DNA of 7,993 nucleotides from Holosporales bacterium (lineage in GTDB: Bacteria; Pseudomonadota; Alphaproteobacteria; Caedimonadales; UBA9215). This document shows, in pieces, positions 5,241 through 7,993 of this stretch. The translations under genes were made by a program, and so were the position numbers. The stretch's first letter is position 1. The number at the start of each line of letters is the position of its first letter. The stretch is taken from assembly GCA_003503995.1 (NCBI GenBank), contig DOCA01000122.1, forward strand, positions 1-7,993, in the 5' to 3' direction. The notes below the pieces were generated by a model. The model was not told where the DNA came from, ran no database searches, and was given only the letters and a program-made list of their open reading frames with translations.

Positions 5241-6140
5241 ATTTTTATAGAGCTCTTTTGGCCAGCGGCGATGAACCCAAAACCATTGTTCTGGGTGTTC
5301 TCTAACCCAAGACTCAATATGATCATTCATTTGTTTTAGGAGAGCTTCTGTTTTTTCTTGGTTTGTGCCCGTTTTAGGAATAGTCAACGGAGGGTGGTAA
5401 ATGACTTTGCATTTTATGCCATCTATTCTAATGACTTGAAAAGGCAAAATAGGACAGTCAAACTTTAAAGCCATTTTAGCCAAGGCCGAGGCTGTCATGG
5501 CGTCACGTCCAAAAAAAGGAGCAGACAGACCATCATTCATTTTTTGATCGGCTAATAGAGAAACATGGTGGCCTGATTTAAGCTCTTTCATGATTGCTTT
5601 GGCACCGCTAGCCCCTTTGGGGATCACTTTGCGGGCGACCCTTTCTTGGACTGTATTAACCAAGAAACGAGTGAGGGGGTTATTTAAGAAGCGTGTCACC
5701 TGAGCCGTTTTAAGGCCGCGCTTTTGAGCAACATAAGTGCCGACCTCCCAATTGCCATAGTGGGCTGAAAAAAGAAGGCCCGGCTTTTTATCGTTAATCA
5801 AAGCATCTAAATGATCAAGGCCTTCAACGGTATAGGGACTGTTTTTCCCAAAGGGGCTTTGATAGGGCAAGCGAACGTATTCCAAAAAGGTACGCCCCAA
5901 ATTTTGCCACATTTTTTTAATGATCTGGTCCTGTTGGTCTTTGGTGAATTTAAGTCCAGCCAATTGAAAATTTTGCTGGGCAATTTGTGTTTTTTTGCTG
6001 AGAAGAGGCCCCAAAGAGCCGACTAAAAAAGACCCTACGGCAGAGCCCCAAGAAAAAGGGAGGAGAAAGCCGATGAGAACAACGAGGGAAAATAATAGAG
6101 CCTCGAAAGGGTAGATCAGATATTTGAAAAACGCCTTCAT
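5220..6140 (-). CDS. lpxL: Lipid A late acyltransferase (LpxL/HtrB family)
   Basis: This 306-residue inner-membrane enzyme transfers a secondary acyl chain, normally from acyl-ACP, to Kdo2-lipid IVA. One N-terminal membrane anchor spans about residues 10-31. The catalytic H-x4-E motif is present as H127-Y-G-N-W-E132. Other family marks are SLLADQK (194-200), the PFFGR segment (208-212), KFDCPILPF (226-234) and EHPEQWFWVHRRWP (281-294). The gene begins within an ATGA overlap with lpxK and ends in one with recJ, and the waaA-lpxK context fits lipid A maturation. Family membership is clear. Which position and chain length it uses, and so whether lpxL, lpxM or an alphaproteobacterial variant is the best name, cannot be told from sequence. 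Confidence 0.9.
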   Translation of the reverse strand: MKAFFKYLIYPFEALLFSLVVLIGFLLPFSWGSAVGSFLVGSLGPLLSKKTQIAQQNFQLAGLKFTKDQQDQIIKKMWQNLGRTFLEYVRLPYQSPFGKNSPYTVEGLDHLDALINDKKPGLLFSAHYGNWEVGTYVAQKRGLKTAQVTRFLNNPLTRFLVNTVQERVARKVIPKGASGAKAIMKELKSGHHVSLLADQKMNDGLSAPFFGRDAMTASALAKMALKFDCPILPFQVIRIDGIKCKVIYHPPLTIPKTGTNQEKTEALLKQMNDHIESWVREHPEQWFWVHRRWPKELYKNQKGNGE

Positions 6141-6159
6141 TTCCCCTCTTCCTTTTTGT
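6137..6159 (-). promoter_or_regulatory. Coupled lpxK stop / lpxL start with ribosome-binding site
   Basis: Read on the minus strand the segment is ACAAAAAGGAA, then GAGGGGAA, then ATGA, where ATGA contains the lpxL ATG and the lpxK TGA. Purine-rich AGGA and GAGGGG lie ahead of the start. Together with the matching segment before recJ it marks a coupled operon. Confidence 0.7.
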
Positions 6160-7135
6160 CAAAAGAATCCAGCAGACCTTTGAAAAGGTGACGTTCTTCA
6201 TAGTCCAATTGAATGCGGAGCTGATGGATATTTTTTTGTAAATTCCTTGGAAGGCGTACCCAGTCTTTTTGTGTGGTTACAAGATCAGCGCAGTATTCCT
6301 TTGCTGTCTGTTGTAAGCTTTTTAGCTCCTCTTCAGTGTAGAAATGATGGTCTGGGAAGGAGATTGTATGTTGTACATTAAAATCTTCAAGGCGCAAGGT
6401 TTCAAAAAATTTTTTTGGGTTGGCTAGACCTGCAAACGCAACGAGACGCTTGTTTTTCAAAACAGCCCAATCATCCTTGTTTATGGAAATTGTAGCTTGC
6501 AAGAGAGGTTTCTTAATCTCGTCAAAGGTCAAACGATGAACGTCAGCGTTGCCCACCACAATAAAAGCATCAACGCGCTCTAAGCCTGAGTCAAGTGGCT
6601 CACGTAAAGGGCCTGCAGGCATAATTTTTTTGTTTCCAAAACCGCGCCGGGCATCTATCACGCAAATTTTTAAATCTTGCTTGAGGGTTGAGTGTTGTAA
6701 TCCGTCATCCAGTAAAATAATGTCGGCACCTTTTTCAATAGCAGCTTTCGCCCCTTTATAGCGGTTAGCAGAAATCCAGGTGGTGCAACTTAAGGACAAC
6801 AAAAGAGGCTCGTCCCCAACATCCTGAGCTGTATGCATTGTGGGGTTGACCAAAAGAGGACCGTTGAGTTTTCCCTTGTACCCTCTTGAAATAATGGCAA
6901 CTTTCTTGCCCTGACCTTTAAAATATTGAGCAATAGAGAGCGTGACTGGTGTTTTCCCAGCGCCCCCCACTGTTAGATTTCCGATACAGATCACAGGTTT
7001 ATCAACGGTTCTTGTTCGTGTCAGGGTTTTCTTTACGGCGGCACCAAAACGAAACAAAGTGCTAAGCCCCGTCAAGAAAAGGCGCTGAAGAGGATTGGTA
7101 GAAGCAGAAATGTACCAAAAACTAGGCTCTTTCAA
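6137..7135 (-). CDS. lpxK: Tetraacyldisaccharide 4'-kinase LpxK
   Basis: LpxK phosphorylates the 4' position of the tetraacyldisaccharide intermediate using ATP at the inner membrane, giving lipid IVA. An N-terminal hydrophobic/amphipathic segment precedes the P-loop GNLTVGGAGKTPVT, then SRGYKG, DVGDEPLLL, DDGLQH, DARRGFGN, PAGPLREP, FAGLANPKKFF, FPDHH and TTQKDWVRL, the complete set of family signatures. I place the start at the TTG at 7133-7135. It has a strong GGGAG (7143-7147) 7 bases upstream and yields a protein beginning (M)KEPSFWY, as in related LpxK; this gives 332 residues and a 14-bp overlap with waaA. Another in-frame TTG at 7157-7159 would add eight residues (340 total) but has no good ribosome-binding site. 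No ATG start is available. The 3' end overlaps lpxL by 4 bp. Confidence 0.94.
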   Translation of the reverse strand: MKEPSFWYISASTNPLQRLFLTGLSTLFRFGAAVKKTLTRTRTVDKPVICIGNLTVGGAGKTPVTLSIAQYFKGQGKKVAIISRGYKGKLNGPLLVNPTMHTAQDVGDEPLLLSLSCTTWISANRYKGAKAAIEKGADIILLDDGLQHSTLKQDLKICVIDARRGFGNKKIMPAGPLREPLDSGLERVDAFIVVGNADVHRLTFDEIKKPLLQATISINKDDWAVLKNKRLVAFAGLANPKKFFETLRLEDFNVQHTISFPDHHFYTEEELKSLQQTAKEYCADLVTTQKDWVRLPRNLQKNIHQLRIQLDYEERHLFKGLLDSFDKKEEGK

Positions 7136-7993
7136 CGCTATGCTCCCTTTGTGCTTCAATGGATTCTATGGTCTTATTTTGTTCATTGTCTTTCTTTAAA
7201 TAGGGGGAGAGACGCTCAAGAATAATACTTAAGATTTTTGTTTGTTGCCTTAGAAACTGTGTTGCGTTCTTGGTGTAGGTCTGGGCAGTTTTGGGGTTAT
7301 CCATTAGCTCTAAAAGAGAGTGGGTGAGATCCGTTGAATCCTTAATGAGGCGGCTGGCTTTAGCAGCTTTAGCTTCCGCAACAATCTCTTTGAAATTTCC
7401 CATATAGGGGCCGTGAAGAGCGACACAATTCTGGCGCATGGGCTCAAGGATATTGTGTCCGCCGATTTTATCCACCAGAGATCCCCCTACGAGGACAAAA
7501 GAAGCTTGTTCATAAAACAGCCCCATCATGCCCATTTGATCCACTAAAAGAATGTCTTCTTTGAAAGGTGTTTTCTCACTCTGCTGCCACGTGCTATAGC
7601 GCTGTACACTGAATCCCTGATTTTGAATGAGACGTTCAACTTCCTCACAGCGGTGGGGGTGACGAATAACTAAAATTAAACAGGCATTTTCTTTTGTTTT
7701 TTTGAGCTCTTTATGGGCTCGGAGGACAATTTCTTCTTCCCCTTTGTGGGTGCTTGCAGCCATCCAGTGAGAGCGCCCCTTAAAAGATTTTTGAAGAGCA
7801 GACAGATCTTCTTTCAAATAACTGGGGTGGTCAGCTGCATATTTCAAGTTGCCGCAAAAGGCTGATTTTTTGTAGCCAATGTGTTTTAAGTTTTGATCTA
7901 ATTCATTTGTTTGGGTAAGCACAAGGTCAAAGCAGTTTAAGAGATCCAAGAAGACCTGTCTTAAGAAAGCCCAGCGTTTAAAAGAGCGCGTTG
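7122..7993 (-). CDS. waaA: 3-deoxy-D-manno-octulosonic acid (Kdo) transferase, partial
   Basis: WaaA (KdtA) attaches Kdo from CMP-Kdo to lipid IVA at the inner membrane face. The reading frame stays open to the window edge, so the N-terminus (roughly a third of a usual protein of about 420 residues) is missing; 289 residues are visible. The visible part starts TRSFKRW, matching the family's S-x-R-S-x-x-R-W region, then FDLVLTQTNE, CGNLKYAA and AASTHKGEEE (about 7760-7731). A diverged RHP motif VIRHPHR follows (about 7670-7650), then DQMGMMGLFYEQA and GGSLVDKIGGHNILEP (about 7487-7440), the GT-B donor-site signature. In other members the RHP motif is usually preceded by Pro; here it is Ile. 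The C-terminal 20 or so residues after SPYL are polar, and their codons overlap the lpxK start. Whether it adds one or two Kdo residues cannot be judged. Confidence 0.95.
   Translation of the reverse strand, partial: TRSFKRWAFLRQVFLDLLNCFDLVLTQTNELDQNLKHIGYKKSAFCGNLKYAADHPSYLKEDLSALQKSFKGRSHWMAASTHKGEEEIVLRAHKELKKTKENACLILVIRHPHRCEEVERLIQNQGFSVQRYSTWQQSEKTPFKEDILLVDQMGMMGLFYEQASFVLVGGSLVDKIGGHNILEPMRQNCVALHGPYMGNFKEIVAEAKAAKASRLIKDSTDLTHSLLELMDNPKTAQTYTKNATQFLRQQTKILSIILERLSPYLKKDNEQNKTIESIEAQREHSVERA
7133..7147 (-). promoter_or_regulatory. Ribosome-binding site deciding the lpxK TTG start
   Basis: Minus-strand AAGGGAG (GGGAG at 7143-7147) lies 7 bases before TTG (7133-7135), within the last waaA codons. 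This favours the inner of two in-frame TTG codons as the lpxK start. A TTG start normally lowers initiation, so lpxK may be translated less than its neighbours, consistent with dependence on ribosomes arriving from waaA. Confidence 0.6.

Noticed and set aside
5016..5339. Plus-strand open frame crossing the recJ/lpxL junction
   Set aside because: It is antisense to two well-supported genes, and its hydrophobic C-terminal part is just the complement of lpxL codons.
5950..6201. Alternative minus-strand frame of 83 codons over the lpxK/lpxL junction
   Set aside because: It overlaps both true genes out of frame and has no family resemblance; lpxK and lpxL account fully for this DNA.
1..7993. Mobile element, defence system or other accessory island
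   Set aside because: Every gene is a recognisable core function, there are no transposase, integrase, toxin-antitoxin or phage genes, and no long direct or terminal repeats stood out by eye.

Overview
The window looks like a chromosomal, housekeeping stretch of an alphaproteobacterium of moderate-to-low GC. The best taxonomic marker is a DUF1465/RcdA-family protein, a cell-cycle proteolysis adaptor confined to Alphaproteobacteria. The cysteine-free L31 and the FdI-like 7Fe ferredoxin fit this. The base composition and compact, overlapping genes recall lower-GC, possibly host-associated alphaproteobacteria (Holosporales-like), but that is only a guess. I see no insertion sequence, phage gene, CRISPR array, tRNA or rRNA, and no gene-free stretch longer than 300 bases.

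Layout, left to right. The last codons of secD and all of secF (plus strand) are Sec translocase accessory subunits; secF ends in a hairpin terminator that contains its stop codon. rpmE (ribosomal protein L31, plus) follows with its own sigma70-type promoter. Its 3' end overlaps by 38 bp the 3' end of the convergent rcdA-like gene (minus). rcdA and fabH (plus) then diverge from a 182-bp spacer in which the two predicted promoters share one -35 box. fabH (ketoacyl-ACP synthase III) is followed by fdxA (7Fe ferredoxin), both plus. fdxA converges on recJ across only 12 bp.

The right half (about 3367-7993) is one minus-strand cluster read from right to left: waaA/kdtA (Kdo transferase, N-terminus outside the window), lpxK (lipid A 4'-kinase), an lpxL-type lipid A late acyltransferase, then recJ (single-strand exonuclease). 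waaA overlaps lpxK by 14 bp (proposed TTG start), and the last two junctions are 4-bp ATGA overlaps. The first three products act in successive steps of Kdo2-lipid A synthesis. recJ, a DNA repair gene, is translationally coupled to the end of this envelope operon.

I found no clearly new biological system. The most interesting details are regulatory: a near-repeated translation-initiation sequence at both ATGA junctions that is read in different frames, a divergent promoter pair sharing a -35 element, the rpmE/rcdA tail overlap with a hairpin inside it, and stop codons built into terminator-like hairpins.
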